Assembly (NCBI RefSeq): GCF_949628265.1
Contig: NC_088787.1
Span: 11,832,501-11,896,500, forward strand
Direction: 5' to 3'
From: Cloeon dipterum
Taxonomy: Eukaryota > Arthropoda > Insecta > Ephemeroptera > Baetidae
Length of the DNA stretch: 64,000 nucleotides
This document shows, one piece after another, positions 48,971-62,345 of the stretch; within the stretch, counting starts at the first letter, position 1; every line of letters starts with the position of its first letter. The translations under genes were made by a program, and so were the position numbers. The notes under the pieces were generated by a model. The model was not told the DNA's origin and did no database searches. It worked only from the letters and a program-made list of their open reading frames with translations.

Positions 48971-50062
48971 TCAATTGCTCTTATAATTGTAAAGGGTAAA
49001 ATCCGAACATTTATTCATACATTTCTGTTTCCACTCATTGATTTTGAATTTTATGAGTATTTACAATATTCAAAAGTCTAGAATATTTTAATTTTAAGAA
49101 AAATTGTTTTTAAAATAAAATAAATCATTGTTCTCTGCATTTTTAAAATGTTTCTCGTTCTTAATAGGGAGAAAATTGCAAAATTATTCGCAGTTGTTCA
49201 TCAATTTCCTTATTTGGAGACATTTTTAACTTTTGTTACATCTCAGGGAAATATACGAATTATAGGTTTTTATAATCCACGTCTTCCGCTACTGAAATCC
49301 AGCACCTTTATTAATTTTAACAGAAAAACATTGTCACTTCACATTAGTTTTAGGTGGATGGGCTCAACAGACGATACAGGGTACAAAGCTTCTTGTTGAC
49401 AAATAATAGAAGTTGTTTGTTAACACGTGCAGATTTTTGTGCTGCACCTGTTTGGAAGATACGTATTTTTGACATATTTTCCATTCATTCGCTGCATTCC
49501 AGGAAGGAAATCGGGTGGAAAACGACTGGTTGAATAATCCTCTTCTGACAGGTTCGCATCCTGTCTATGAGTATTCTTTATGCAGTCACAATAATAGAGG
49601 TTATTTCTTGTTTACTTTTATTTCCTATTGTGTCGAATTTTATTTTCAGAATATAATGTATCTTTTGAGAATAAAGGGGGGTTGAAATGGTGAAGACCAA
49701 TGAAATTTGACGAAGACGTGGTCGTTTAATATTATTGTAGGATCCAATTCAAAGGATTATATATAATCTAAATGAGAGAATGACCTTCCATATAAAAAGG
49801 GAGTTTATTGGCAGAGTTGGATGGCTGCGTGTCGCTGACTCGGCCCTGGCTCGTCTTCTGGTTCGTCTTCTTCAGATCTTGTCAGCCTCTGGTTGGTGAA
49901 TGAATGTCGCCGAATCTTCTCTCGCATTTTATTTAAAATCTAACAATGTGTTGATTGTTGAAAATTAATGTTGAGCGCCGAGCCAATCACGGTGCCCCTA
50001 CAATACTATTAAATGACCCACGTCAGCACCGAGTGGCTGACAGGTGAAAAATGTATTCTTAT

Positions 50063-50845
50063 TTTAAAAGTGGAATGCTACTGGAAAAGCCTGGAAAATG
50101 CTTGTTGCCAATGCATAAACTCATCCCTTAGGATTCAGTTAAAGTCTAAATTGACCTAAGGAGCGCTGTAATTTTTTGAGAAAATTGGCTGGAAAGTTAC
50201 CGTGCTTTTCAAATGGCAATGGCTGTCTCCTTACATGAAATCCGATTTAATTTCAAAACCAAGAGCTTCCCCAATAAGTGGCATACACCGTTGAACAGAT
50301 CTCGACGAGAGGAATCGGAATATGCCAAGAAAATATGTTCAAGCACTGTACATTTTGGAGAAAATTGGCAAAATTTGAATTTTTATTGTAGGAAGGTTAT
50401 TTTTTATTATTGCAAATTGTTGGACAAATTGTTTATCGGTCAATTGTTTAAGGCATCCAACAATTGATCGATAAACTATTTGTTCAACAATTTGCAATAT
50501 AGTAAAAAGGACCTTCCTACAGTAAAAATTAAAATTTGGCCAATTTTCTCCAAAATTTACTGTGCTTGAACATATTTTCTCGACACATTCCGATTGCTAT
50601 CGGCGAGATCTATCCAACGGTGTATGCCACTTATTGCGGAAACTCTTGATTTTGAAATAAAATCGGATTTCAAGTAAGGAGACGGTCATTACCATTTGAA
50701 AAGCACGGTAACTTTCCAGCCAATTTCCCCAAAAAATTACAGCGCTTCTTAGGTCAATTAAGGCTTTAACTGAATCCTAAGGGGCGAGGTTATGCATTGG
50801 CAACAAGCCTTTTCCAGGCTTTTGCAGTATCATTCCTCTTTAAAC
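50063..50845. mobile_element. About 780-bp foldback element with about 390-bp inverted arms
   Basis: The left arm (about 50063-50448) and right arm (about 50461-50845) are inverted repeats over nearly their full length around a loop of about 12 bp. Outer ends are TGGAATGCTACTGGAAAAGC on the left and, inverted, AGGAATGATACTGCAAAAGC on the right. Arms share blocks such as TTGTTGCCAATGCATAA, GCTTTTCAAATGG and CAATTGATCGATAAAC. It encodes nothing. Solo arms of the same family lie at 13600-13900 and 19872-20245. Confidence 0.8.
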
Positions 50846-52374
50846 AATAATGCAAAATTACAATAGTTCAAACCGCCGACAATTGTTGGCTCCCAACAAA
50901 ATGCAGCATATTGTACCGCTTATTCGATGATTCATGAAGACGATTAAAAAATAGAACAACGAATAATAATTGTTGTCAAGACATTTATGGTATTTTTAAC
51001 GATTCCAGGGGATGTCCAGAAAACAAGCATCTTAAATTTCACAGCTCTTGGTAGTTTATTTTCACTGGAACGAGCTTTGAAAATTTATTAGAGATTATAC
51101 GTCTAAGCCGAGGCTTGGAACTTGGAAACGCACCTTCAACAAACAGAAACATTATTAAATGTTTTCGCCACGGAAATAGCAGGCGTTGAAATCTCCCGAG
51201 TGACATCAACAGACGTGTTTTTATGTGGTGAAGAGTAAAAAAAGTGCGCAGCGACGCTGTGGTCGTTTCGTTTTTACTGCGATGTGTGTCGGGAACGAAT
51301 CGAGCTGCTCGTTTTATTACGGAATAATGGAGTGGTGCGAGATTTGACGAATTAATTTGACGCCGGCCGGTGTCGGTCGGCGTGGATTGGCGTGGCCGCG
51401 AGGCCGCTTAATTGGCCCATAAAGCGTCGGGCTCGTTAAACGGCCGCGCAGACACCGCCGACTCACTCTTTCTTCCGATTCGGGGAACGAAATTCTCTCT
51501 CTGCGTCTGCGGAAAAGCGAGAATAAATTCGGGCTTTATCAGGGGGATGGGACGAGGCATAAATTGTCATTCCGGCGGCCGGGGGAAACGCGGGAGGCTA
51601 CCTGCACCTGAGCAGGACAGGTGACACGCCTGAGAAGGAGCAGGCACCGCTCTTAACTCAGATAAAACGACGCAATTTATCTCGCCAGGGTGTTTTCCGA
51701 GTTTAATAGCGCTCGCGGCTCGAATTCCTTATTATTCACACGCTATCTTCTTCTCCTCCTGCGCCAGCTCAGGACCAAGAGTTACAAAAGAGCCTGTCGG
51801 CCAAGACGCGCCGCGCCGCGCACGGGTCCACCTGGTGGCGGACTGATTAAGTTATTTATGTGTATTCGCTGCTTCTTTTCATCTGTCTTTTTAAGGAGAA
51901 ACATCTTTTTCCTCGTTGCTTTGTAATTAGCGTCGCAGTTGGGCATTAGTAGAGAGCTGAGTAATTATCTCGTCCCGGCCGGCTTTTGACTATGCAACTA
52001 ATGCTATATAGGCTGTACCAAAAATCAGGAAGAAAAAATATACATTCTGATTGTTAGAAATTTTTTTCCATCTGTTTCCGATAGAGCAGCAGAACCAACT
52101 ATAAATTGGAACTGGTATTTTATCACAGGAAAGTCATTTTCAATTAATTCCATTCATAATTTAGCTCGCATATTAGGCTTTATTTTATCGAATTTTCTCT
52201 ATCCATTGAATCGTTTACTCAACTTAGAATCTTTTGGATATCATTTATATATATTCCAGTGATAAAACAGGGTATCAAATACTTTTTCAACAAGTTTTAA
52301 TTAAAACAAAAATTGGCGCAATTAAAATTAGTTTAAAAATATCATGGTGCATAAGATGTGCAAATCAATTATAA

Positions 52375-52809
52375 CCAGCCCGTTGGCTCGCATTGTTAAG
52401 GCACTCTCAGGAGTGTCAGAGCAATGAGAGGTATTTGAGCAGTTTGGAGATCTAATACTGGCTACCCAATGTCAGAAATGGCAAAAAGGTTGTCAGTTTA
52501 GTGACTCGAATTGCTCAAATTGCTCAACGGGCTGGGAGGCGCACCGGCGCCGACTCGCTACTTGCTGGTTTGCACCTTTCCAGCATGCGTGATTTGGCTT
52601 CACGGGACGAATGTCTAGCGTTTCAATGCAGTCTTCGGTGCGGAGGCAAGTGGCCCTTGAGTGGGCTGGGTCCCTGTGCGGCCCGGTGCGCCCATGTTAT
52701 CCGTTCGCGGTGTTATTGGCACCCGGGTTTCAGCATTCGTGCTAGTGCAGTGCGTGGCTGCGCGCCCTTCCCGGTCCGAGAGGACAGGGATAAAAAGAGC
52801 AAAAAAAAT
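52375..52809 (+). mobile_element. SINE-like repeat, second copy
   Basis: Plus-strand copy of the element at 34493-34912. It begins CCAGCCCGTTGGCTCGCATT and ends GGGATAAAAAGAGC with an A8 tail. Similarity runs end to end with small indels. The shared A-tail marks the 3' end and indicates retroposition. Confidence 0.65.
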
Positions 52810-55780
52810 ATTAATGAAGTGATTAAAGCTCACACTCAATGCACGTGAGCTAATTGTTGGTGAAGGATAAAATGACAATAGAACTCACGAATTAAATGTT
52901 TTTAATGTCTTTTCCTTCATCTGCAATTCTTTACTCTTCAAGTTTCTTGTCATTTGAAAGACAACTTGATGTCTTTGAAGTGGAGAATTTAAATTAGGAA
53001 CATTCTCAATTAATTTTAAAAATATACGGTTCACTAAATGGTTTTGATTTTGTATTTAAATTTTATAGCTAAACCAGGAAAATTAAATTTTGATTGGATT
53101 TTAGCGTTTTCTCTTTTTTTAAACAGAAGAAAAAAATATGCTCTCTGGATATTTCGCAAGTAAATGCAACTTCTTGGCGTGATCGTTAGAAGAACTTCAA
53201 AAATTATGCGACAGTTTAATGCTATGTAATCTTGCAGAATATACAATTGCTTGTGGGATTTTTTAAACATTCCATGCCCAGACTAGAAATGGAAAGGAAT
53301 TATTATGATTTAGATTTTGAATTGTACGAATAAATGTTTGGCAGGGACAAGATTAATTTTTATAAGACCAAAACAGCCTTTAAAAATATTTTTGCTTCAT
53401 AGTAATAACTTTTTGGTACATCCTGGAAATATAGACATGAGAAAATAGAAGAAATTTAGACATCGTATGAACAATTTCTTTCTAAAAAGGGAAATTGCAA
53501 AAAATAATAGCTGCGCAAGCCATTAGCAGGTACATAAAGAACTTGGCGTGCTCATTCCTAGTCTTATTTGTAGACGATAACAATTTCCACCTCGGCGTGA
53601 GTGTGTGTGTGTGTATGTTTTAAAAGCGAGACGCGCCTCAAATTACGTTATTAAGGCGCAAAGATAATGGAGGCTGAGTGCGCGAGGAGGGAAAAGCGAT
53701 GCAGAACCGAGATTAGCGAAAAGAGGCAGCAGCTCGTTTTTATTCAATCCGGGCCGCGGCGATTAGCATAACAATAAGAGACCAGGGGTGTGGCCCAAAA
53801 TCCGAATCCATTTTGGCCTGCCGGACACTTATTTCGACTTTCAGTCTGCTGTTCTCTCTGTACGCCACGCACACCCACGCCGTGCGCGTTTTTCTCTGCT
53901 ATACACTTTCAATAAAAGCAGCACTCTCTCGCCGCTCGTAAAAACGCGGCGCGGACATCGAAAAGTCTTTAAGCCGCACGCTGATTAACCCATTACGCGT
54001 CGGCATAATTTTGCCGTTGACGAGCGAATAAAATTTATCGGCGTATTTGAACTTGTCGACGCGCACGGGGGCAGATGTTCCTGCAGCTTTTTGTGCGTTA
54101 GGAATTTTCATGTGCGCGAATGTAAAAAAGGCGAAGCCACGTTTAATCCTCTCAGCAGTCATCCCCAATATTTACTTTCGCGTGAATGGCCTAAGCATGA
54201 TTAATTATGGCAGATGCGGTGGGCTGGCCGGATTTTTCGCCGTCGCCGCGCTTTGTGCCGCGGCTCCGCGCACAAATCGAACATAAAGCGTCTCGGCGAT
54301 AACAGAGACACGTCAATGACGACTCTATTATTGCCTTTTCCCCCACACTCGCAACCATAGATGTATTATTTCCAACCTCTGCCGCGCAAGGTTCAACAGC
54401 CCCTATATAGCCAATATATATGAAAATGTTATTCCTTTTCATCTCCTCTTACTGCCCCTCAAACCTGAGGAGCTCTTACGTACATCTCTGACTTGTTTCT
54501 GATCAATCTTTAATCTTTTTAATGACATAAATCTCTAAATGGAATGAGGTATTTTCCACGAATGAGTGGCTAGTTTTTAAAAAATAATTTTTAATCAATG
54601 TGCAGATAGTTACAATAGTAAAAAAAAATTGGCCCAGCCCTTGTTTTAATTGCTATTTCAGCAAATCCCGGCCTCGTTGGCAAACTTAACATTTTTTTAA
54701 TCTAGGCGATATGTATTTTGATTTAGAGGCTGGAAATTTACACCGATTGACTATTTTTATTCTGTGCATGTAATTGTCTTGAGAGTCACTAATAAATTTT
54801 ACACTCACTGAGAATCCCATAAACCTTCAAAAACTGTCCATAGTCCTTCTGAAGTCTCCAAAGCACCAAAAACACCATGAAACGATGGTTGTTGAATTGT
54901 TTATTAAAAAACGCTGATTTTTTTAGGAAGAAAATGGGTTGAGTTGCGTCCAGTGACCTCAGAATTTTCTAGAAACTGACTTTTGACTGATTTACTACTC
55001 TCGTCTTTTTGTTAAAAAGCACAACCCTTAACAAAATCTCAAAAACAGAATGGCTCACTCGTTTTATTTGCCAAGGTCACAAATCAATTATCCAACTAAT
55101 TGTTAATTTGACTAAAGAAAAAACAGGTAGAATAGAATAAACAAGGAAATTATTTTTATTCTCATTCTCCGAAATTGTGTGAGTTGTTTTCCCTTCACCA
55201 AAATAGAAATGACTGAAATGATTTAAAACTACAGTGACGTGTTTTTTCGCATTACCTTGGACGAGATAAACTGATACAAAATAAGTGATTCCGTCTTGAT
55301 ACCTGCAATTTAATTTTGTTTTAAAATGTTATATTTGCAGATTGATATAATTTTATTTCTGTAAATTATATGTGGCTTGAAAAAGCATGATTCGCGGCAC
55401 AGTTCTAAACCCACAACCCTAGCAAATTGTTCAGGTATAAGTGTTTAGATGTCTGCTTTGGCAAACGGACGCAAAAATGCGTGGGAAAAGTGTTTTGATG
55501 ACCACTGCACGCAATTAAATCTTGAGTTGAGTGTAATTCGCCACGATGCGAGCATAGTTCATTCTCATCCCTTTCTCATGGCGCGCCAAATGCGGCATTG
55601 CATGACAGAAATAGTAAAAATGCATGGGAATGCCTGCTGCCTCATCGCAATTAAACAAGTAATCGCGCAAGAGGCCACTTGAGAGATGGTTTTTAGTGCA
55701 TCGCGCAGGACCCTCTCATATTGTCACTCGCGCGAAAGCAGATAACATGACAACGTATCCGTAAACACGATGAAAGGTAC

Positions 55781-55801
55781 TAATGTAATGTAATGTAATG
55801 T
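55781..55801. repeat. TAATG pentanucleotide microsatellite
   Basis: Four uninterrupted TAATG units followed by a partial fifth. Confidence 0.9.
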
Positions 55802-56336
55802 ACAATAAAAAATGAATAACAAAGCGAGCATAACGGGGCATGTGGAGAGAGCTCATTGTGCTTGCTCTCTGGCAGGCAACGGGTGAGTGCTCTCCATATT
55901 GAGTGGTCACATTCACGTGAAATATTAATATCATATAAATTTATTATGTGTGTACGCCGCCTTGTGACTCGAAACGTTTGTGTGATCGCTCGAGCAGAAT
56001 GCGTTCGTATATACACATTATTTCCACGTTGCCCAGGTGGGGAACAAATTGTGCTCCTTTTTTTATACTCCAAACAACATAAGTGCATGCTTATGGGGAA
56101 TGCGGATTCAGGAGAACGTCGATATTGTTTGCTGCGTAAAAATAGAATATTTATTACTGCCGGTTGACAATCGACTTCATCAGAGAAAAAGATAAAACGA
56201 CTAAATTCAAGTTCGCCTAGGCACTGCCTTGGTAACTGTAACTGTATCCACCCTCTCCGCCGTGGCCGTTGCTGTGGCCTGTTTTATCGCCTGTCAGGTC
56301 GGCAATTATTCATTCAACAGTTTTCGCTCAAATATT

Positions 56337-57495
56337 TCAATGCCAACCTCCGTGTCCGTCTGCACCATTTCCACTGGTGGCACTGGCACCTTCCTTTTCC
56401 TTTCCATTTTCAGCTACCGAGGTTTCTTCTAAGATATAATAAATTTTATTAAATCAATAGATCATAAAAAGCTCCAGGTACCTTGAACAATGCCATCTCC
56501 TCGATCTTCCTCAGCATCTTGGTCGTTATCACTGTCAAGGACAATCATATCGTCCACTCCAGGTTCCTTTTCAGGCATTCCTTGCCCTCCAGGAGCTCCA
56601 GGATTTCCATTCGATTTTTCACCTTGTTGGATCTCCTCGTCAGAATCAAGAACCACAATTTCAGCTTCAATATCGTTTCCCCCACATGATCCACGTTCTC
56701 CTTGGCCTCCATGTCTTCCGTGTCCACCATGTCCTCCGTGTCCACCATGACCTCCGTGTCCACCATGTCGACCGTGATCATGACCTCCATGCCCATGTCC
56801 ACCGTTTCCTCCGTGAACGTGTTCGCCTTGGTATCTATGTCCACCTTCTAGACTTTCGTGTCCATGTCCACCATGTCCGCCGTGGCCTCCATGACCGTGT
56901 CCACCGTGACCATGTCCACCAGGGTTACCATGACCTTCTTTGCCTCCATGTCCACCATGACCTCCATGTTCACCATGACCGCCGTGTCCACCATGGCCTC
57001 CATGTCTACCATGACCGCCGTGTCCACCATTGCCTCGATGACCATGCCAATCATGTAGTCCCTGCTCTTCTTGGCCTCCGTGTCCACCATGTCCACCATG
57101 GCGTCCGTGAGCTCCATGTCCTCCGCCGTAACCTTCTTGAAAATCGTGAGCACCCCAGCCTCCTTTACCACCGCCTCCTCCACCACCACCTCCTCCGCCT
57201 CCTCCTCCACCACCGCCTCCTCCACCACCTCCGCCGCCTCCTCCACCTTGGCCGCCGCCGCCCCAGCCCCCGTATCCGCCTCCATTATACTGGATAAAAA
57301 TTCAAATTAAAACTCACGTCAATTTTCATAATTATAAAATTAGCTAGAAGGTTCTAAAAAATATAGTTTGTTTGTGTTTGCAACTCTCAAGTGGTCTAAA
57401 CTCGACGTGAAATAGAAGAAACCCTTCGGCCATTGTTAAATTCCCTCGATAGAACTTTATAATCTCACCTGACGAATGTTTCCTTCGACAGACAT
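56337..57495 (-). CDS. Gly/His-rich protein with acidic tail and two likely SUMO-interacting motifs
   Basis: Three coding exons: 57495-57469, 57289-56482 and 56428-56337. They total 927 nt, giving 308 aa plus TGA, with GT-AG introns whose phases close. The start exon encodes MSVEGNIRQ and there is no signal peptide, so a cytosolic or nuclear protein is likely. A Gly-only tract with a few Tyr and Trp (about 10-45) is followed by about 140 residues of GGH/HGG-type repeats. The tail (about 215-308) is acidic and contains IVVLDSDEE (about 220-228) and MIVLDSDND (about 257-265): hydrophobic cores followed by acidic residues, the form of SUMO-interacting motifs. The His repeats could bind metal or act as a low-complexity assembly domain. 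I recognise no named family. Other frames through the repeat are also open, but only this one joins to both neighbouring exons. A poly(A) signal lies at 56150-56155. Confidence 0.7.
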
Positions 57496-59908
57496 GGCTT
57501 AAAATTGAATTAAAATTCCCTCTGCAAGCCGAAAACTTCTCGAGCACTTTGCGCAAAGTCCCAAATTGAGTGAACGACACCGAATTGCCGAGATAAGCAA
57601 AGCGTACAATCTCGGCGCGGCAATAGATAAGAGGAAAAACGATAAACTTTGATAGTCCGAATGGTATAACCACCTTAAATAATAAGCCGATGTATTGGGC
57701 AAGAGAGACGCAAAATGGTCTTTCAAGAGTAGCGTAAATAAGATGTGGTTTTATATTATGTTTTGTATTTCTTTTCTCTGGAAATAATCCTTTTCCGCTG
57801 GATTGGAATCGGCACAAAGGTGGTGCTTTTGAAGCTTTACTGAAACCGATTTGCTGGCAGAGAGGAGATTTTAGGCGGCCGAGGCTCAAAGGGTTTTTTG
57901 CTAGATTTGACACTATGATTATTGTTCACACTCGACTTCCCCCGCACCTATAGAACCCTGGCTGATAGGCGCTCACGTATACACGCTTGGCTACTCTTTC
58001 TCTTTTGTGCTCACACATTCCAAAAGAGATCCAATGGTTCGCTTCTGTGCCGCTCGCAAAGTTCTCGGCGGCGTCGCGAGATTCGACCAGATAAGCTTTT
58101 CGCTGATTGATTTTCCAGTGAGTCACGCTGACAGCCGATTATTAATGGCACATTCACGTGTAAAACGCTGATTATTTGTCTTTCTCTCGGCACTTGGCGT
58201 TGCCAATACAAAAAATTGCTTTTGAAACTGCAGTATGAAATAAAATACTTCTGTAGAAATTCCTCGGACAGTTAATAATTACTCCAAACACTCAGATTTT
58301 TGTGATGTTGATCGATTTGTCTTACCAAAATATAACAAAAAGCATGCAACTAAATCATCGTTTTAAAACTGGAGCCATATTTTCGAAGTTAAGTAATTTC
58401 AGTAAATCGGTTAGATACAAAATTCCAACATCATACGCGCACAACTCAAAAAATTACCCCCTTTTCAGATTTTCTTCCTAAAACCTATTTTACGTAAAAT
58501 TGTCACCTCTTTTTGTTTTTAGATATTACCGTGGACGCGTCTAAAACAATTTAGATGACTGTATGATAGTGTTTAGACGGCTTGGCAGCTGCAGACGGAA
58601 GATAGCGAGGATTTATGAGCATTAAATATAGCATCTTTCATGGTCAATGAATGTTGTCGCAATAACTAATAGCTTGGAAATATATAGTTGCGTAAAAGTT
58701 TCCCAATCAAATTATATAAACTAAAATTAAGTCCAAATTTTTAGGACAGAGTTCTATTTTATTTTCTACAAAGAGACTTAAAAATTTGAGTTCGGGCACA
58801 AAACAAAAATATATTGAATGTTGAATAAACATCAGTTCATTAATAATTGCTGCCTGTAATCCATATTATAAAAATATTATGTTACAACTCTACTTTTTGT
58901 TTTGTTTTAATGCTTAGTCCTTAAGATTTGACTGACAATTAGATTTTTTATGTTTGTTTTTAAAATAATCATGTATGTTGGCAATGACTCTCATGAGAAT
59001 GTTCTAGAAATCCAAATGCTCAGAAAATTGCTGATCTAAAAGGGAGAGTCTTTTCGAACAAGTGTCTCTACCCTGGAGAAAATTAGTAAATAAAAATTTT
59101 AAATTATCTATTTTTATTCTTTGCTACTAGTTATAATAAAAACAAGATCAAATAAAATATAAATGAATAATTTTGAAGCATTTTAGAAAGAGTCATGGCA
59201 AAACCCGATATTTAATTAATTTGCCGAATTGGCTGGATCTCTATAAACAATATAGATCGCGATGTACATGAACTAAAGTGGAAAATAAGACTGGAATAAT
59301 TTATATGTTACTGATTTAAAAGCGAAATTTGATCTCCCTGAGACTGCATGATACTTATAAGAAGTTTTGTGACACTCACAGTCAGGTTAAAAATAAAAAC
59401 TTTGGATCTGTGATGAATTCTATCAGACTGAAACAATGATAAATGGTAACTGGGGTGACCAAATTTTTAGGATAAACAGGCCTTTACTATTTGTAATCAC
59501 TAATTGTTCTGTATCAATAAGATGTATCATTATGAACCCCAAGATTTTGTGGTGAACGGTGTGAAAAGTATCGTATTTTTAAATGTTTAACGAAAATAAT
59601 TAGTTTAAGAAGTGTTATAATTTATACGGACGATTGTAATTGCGTTTAATAAACTATTAATTTAAATAAATAATATATTAAGTAAATAAATTAATGGGTA
59701 TGCCTATAGATTAAAGGTTATATTTCTTTCATGTAATTCTTCAGTTCAGCAATTTTGCATCATTAGCGCATTTTACGCTCTCATCTCCTCCGGAGCAATG
59801 TGACAAAGAGGGCTGTGCATAATTAACGAGCCGTGTCCTCGACAGCAGTGTGTGTGTCTGAGAATTCAATCCGTGCAATTATGACGGCGATAACGGCGGC
59901 GTGAGAGT

Positions 59909-59956
59909 GGTGTGTGTGAGTGAGTGTGTGTGTGTGTGTATGTGTATGTGTGCGTG
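59909..59956. repeat. GT-rich microsatellite
   Basis: Imperfect (GT)n with GTGA interruptions. Confidence 0.85.
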
Positions 59957-60175
59957 CGAGCGATGGACGGCGGGATTGTTGGTAGGTACAGCGAACGCGA
60001 AGTGTGGTACTGAATGAGTGAGGTCGCCCCACACGCTCGGCGCAATTGATTATTTAATTTATTCGCGGCCCCCCTCTTTGATCGTGGGGCGGGCTGGGGG
60101 CGGGCCGGCCTCCTCTGGCGCAGCCTCCGCCCCTCGAGGATTGGTCCAGCGGCCAGGTATGCAGCGTACAACAAC

Positions 60176-60210
<35 letters not shown>
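60176..60210. repeat. (CTTT)n microsatellite
   Basis: About eight to nine uninterrupted CTTT units in a CpG-rich setting. Confidence 0.95.
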
Positions 60211-60339
60211 CCTGCGGTAATACAACTCACTCGTTGCCGCCGCGCTGCTTTGTTCCTCCGCGTGCAGGAATAAAAAAAATAAACAAAAGCGAAGGAAGGA
60301 TGCGCGCTCATTTGCATGAGACATTTCACGTATGCCAAT

Positions 60340-60355
60340 GTGTGTGTGTGTGTGT
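60340..60355. repeat. (GT)n microsatellite
   Basis: Eight GT units just upstream of a TATA-like sequence. Confidence 0.85.
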
Positions 60356-61312
60356 TTGTATATGTATAAAAAGGCCGAGTACGACACACGGAGACGAGGC
60401 TGGTTATTTAAATTAACAATTCTTGGTGGTGCTTGTAAGTAAATTCTCTCTCGGCGCAGAGCAGATGGACTTTTCGATAATGAACTCGAGCTGGATTTTT
60501 CTCGGAATAAATTATCCGCGGCTGCTTTTCAATCGGGACTCCTGAGTGAGTTATTATTAAATTAAAATAAATAAATAAAACTAGTGAAACATTTGTTATT
60601 TTTGCAACTTTTATTTAAATTAAAAAAATTGTTTTAACTAAAACCTAAGAGATCCAATTTTTATTCAAGTTTGGTCAATAATTTGCTGTTTGAATTGTTT
60701 TTTAAATTAAAATGCTCCAAGAACAGCACTAAAATGATTCAAAATTTTACAAAAATACCCAGCATCAGGATGAACGTGAATTTGATCTAAATAAAGAATT
60801 GTTATATTACGAATCTGAGTTTGTGTAGAGGTTTATAAATTACTGAGGCAGCTGGGGATGTGTCAATTATTTTGTAAGACGCTTGTAGATGTGTTGAGGG
60901 ATCTAATGAGAGTGCGAGCGATGCGTTTTGTTGTACCGTGTGTGTGTGTGAGTGTGCGAGGCGTGATGCCAAGGCGAGGCGGCGGCCCTCTCCCTCCCCT
61001 GGCGGCGGCCGGCTGGGCCGACGGCTGGCTCGGCTGTGTTGGCCGTACAGTGCGTCTAGCTGTGTCGTCCGTCGGTCGGTGTTTGGCTTGGCTTGCTCGG
61101 ACAGCGCGAAAAATAGAGAGAACCGCCAGCTATTTTGATTTAATAGCTGTTGTTGGTGCTTTTTGTTCGTCAACGCTCGGCAATTGTGCATCGTTATCCG
61201 CATGCAAATCACTTTGACAGCAGCCACTCGAGTGGATAAATTCGCGCCACGACTCCACGTGAGTACATTTTCCGCGCCTGGCGTGTGTGGCTTTTCCTCT
61301 GCTGATTTGCAT

Positions 61313-61334
61313 TGTTTGTTTGTTTGTTTGTTTA
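61313..61334. repeat. (TTTG)n microsatellite
   Basis: Five TTTG units, ending in TTTA. Confidence 0.9.
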
Positions 61335-62309
61335 TTTGCGTAATTTCCCTGCCGCCTTGCTGTGAGATTATTTGAATGCGTTGGTCCGGGATGCTGACTG
61401 AGAAATCGGTTATGGACCACTTGTCGCGTGCGCGAGCCGTTTTTCTTATTACTATCAGCTGCGGCGTTTGAAGAGGTGGTTTGGCTCTTTTCTAATCTGA
61501 ATATATGACTTCTTTTGGGTTGCAATTTACAATTTAATAAAACACCGATGGTTGATAATTAAAAAAAGAATATAATAAGGCGTAAAGAGAAACAGATGAG
61601 ATATATGTACTTATTAAAATTTTGTTAGATTGAGTTTTTATTAATTAAATAACGAAAAATAAATTTCTTGTATTACATACCATTTCAATGAATTTGTTTC
61701 ATAATATGATTTAAATTTTACAAACATTAATTTAAATAATTTTTATTATTTTAATATATTGATAATTTGATTTTTAATTTTCTAAAATAGGTTAATTAAT
61801 TTAATACTTAATATTTAGTGAGACATAAAGTATAAAGTATCGTCCAGACAATTACTTGGGGCTGCTAATACAAAGTAATTGTTTAGTATGTGAAAAAAAT
61901 CACGTTCAATATTCATTTAAATAAATTCAAAAGATTTAAATATCAAATAGGAACTATCCCATATCAGGGCAACTCAAAATATAACATTTTTTAAAGAAAA
62001 AGTTACAGCCTGAAATTTGATCTGAAAATAATTTTCAAAATTGAGAAACACACACATTTAGTTGCCTGACGTAACTCTCGCGGAGATACACATCGAAACG
62101 GCTGTGAATTGATGTAACGAAGAGAGCTCCGCGTGGATACGTAATACCCAGCACTTTTTATGCAGGGGAAGAAGTAGAAGGAAAAAAGAAAATAATATTG
62201 CGTGCTCGCTCACGTCCAATTGTGTGGGCGAGAGGAGAAGAGCTGGGATGATGAGCATCAGAAAACAGAACTGGCATTCACAGCCTAAAATAACAGCTCT
62301 CGCCATCGG

Positions 62310-62311
<2 letters not shown>

Positions 62312-62343
<32 letters not shown>
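62312..62343. repeat. (GT)n microsatellite
   Basis: Sixteen uninterrupted GT units, the longest perfect dinucleotide tract in the window. Confidence 0.95.

Positions 62344-62345
<2 letters not shown>

Larger units (their letters stand above)
43030..56336. other. Intergenic region without confirmed genes
   Basis: About 13 kb of mostly AT-rich DNA. It holds CpG-rich islands (about 44.17-44.75, 46.03-46.40, 51.25-51.85 and 53.6-54.3 kb), two foldback elements, the second SINE-like copy and a TAATG pentamer repeat (55781-55801). Apart from one candidate exon at 46065-46193 I see no coding sequence with family similarity or consistent splice signals. Confidence 0.55.

Noticed and set aside
56686..57297. 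Plus-strand frame of about 200 codons rich in His, Val and Leu, and a minus-strand frame rich in Met, Val and Asp
   Set aside because: Both are shadows of the GGH-coding repeat, which is open in several frames. Neither joins to neighbouring exons.
57344..57913. Minus-strand open frame of 189 codons overlapping the first exon of the Gly/His-rich gene
   Set aside because: It begins at GTG rather than ATG, shows no family similarity, and runs across a better-supported start exon, donor and promoter region.
60018..60416. Several overlapping frames on both strands around the microsatellites
   Set aside because: They are kept open by (CTTT)n and (GT)n repeats and show no domain or splice support.
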